Below, in pieces: positions 63,713-64,000 of a stretch of DNA of 64,000 nucleotides. The notes beneath the pieces are model-generated. The model was not told the origin of the DNA, did no database searches, and saw only the letters and a list, made by a program, of their open reading frames with translations. The stretch covers positions 1 through 64,000 of the forward strand of contig JAPYMA010000726.1 of NCBI GenBank assembly GCA_035041965.1, in the 5' to 3' direction. The stretch comes from Anisakis pegreffii (lineage: Eukaryota > Nematoda > Chromadorea > Rhabditida > Anisakidae). The number at the start of each line of letters is the position of its first letter. The stretch's first letter is position 1. The translations under genes were made by a program, and so were the position numbers.

Positions 63713-64000
63713 TGATCGAATGAGACACTCCGTTGGTAAGATATAAAACTTTTGCGACGCATGAATCGCACTGCAATGCGCAATCTCGCAAATTAAACCG
63801 TAACAGAGAAAGCCTCAAGCAAACGATAGCAACACAACAAATATCGCGTTTCACATTATACATTACACTTTCATTAGAGTTATTCCAGTCTGATTGGAAA
63901 TACTTTCAGTTTGAGTTCAACAAGACGTTGCATCGATTGCAGAAACATTCCACACGAAGAGCTCGTGCAAGGCAGCTTATCGTTCGATTCCAGTTGTTTC
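63713..64000. other. Upstream region of iPGM
   Basis: An ATG at about 63946 (minus) starts a short frame, MFLQSMQRLVELKLK, followed by a GTATTT donor. It could be the first exon of the longer iPGM transcript, but its phase does not fit the acceptor at 63705, so I leave it unassigned. Confidence 0.25.

Overview
The window reads as a chromosomal segment of a nematode. The evidence is compact genes with many short exons, introns ending mostly in TTTNCAG/TTTTAG, a cofactor-independent phosphoglycerate mutase of the animal (nematode) type, and AT-rich intergenic DNA. I cannot name the species.

Layout. (1) 1-5400: a 406-bp satellite array, with eleven near-identical units followed by two strongly diverged edge units. 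(2) 5.4-17.4 kb: gene-poor DNA. It holds one unexplained 139-codon frame (7681-8100, minus), several short coding-looking pieces on the plus strand (9.0-11.1 kb), a perfect inverted repeat (9829/9937) and a short-repeat cluster (14.1-14.95 kb). (3) 17423-22549, minus: a Ro60/TROVE RNA-binding protein gene (rop-1-like). (4) 22.5-29.5 kb: no convincing gene. It has a GC-rich G-quadruplex-prone patch (23.8-24.1 kb), a degenerate repeat (26.3 kb) and a detached relic of the satellite (27.46-27.57 kb). (5) 29489-32501, minus: a CLCC1-like ER membrane protein. (6) 32502-34138: a shared divergent upstream region carrying a GC-rich array of perfect hairpins plus a 21-bp minisatellite, bounded by 11-bp direct repeats. 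(7) 34139-54201, plus: a complete 47-exon ATR checkpoint kinase gene (atl-1-like). (8) 55522-58580, minus: a lipid-droplet hydrolase LDAH homolog with an intronic partial duplication of its catalytic-serine exon. (9) 59948-63613, minus: iPGM, whose true 5' end may lie beyond the window.

The exon models of ATR (7887 nt), CLCC1 (1479 nt), LDAH (1047 nt) and iPGM (1554 nt) were built by hand. Each gives an unbroken frame divisible by three that matches the known protein along its length. One junction in the Ro60 gene is ambiguous. The five genes are unrelated housekeeping functions (replication checkpoint, RNA quality control, ER ion/lipid homeostasis, lipid turnover, glycolysis), and I see no functional cluster or operon. 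The least explained items are the satellite, whose diverged edge copy keeps a reading frame, the hairpin array between CLCC1 and ATR, the exon-fragment duplication in LDAH, and the large basic insertion in Ro60.
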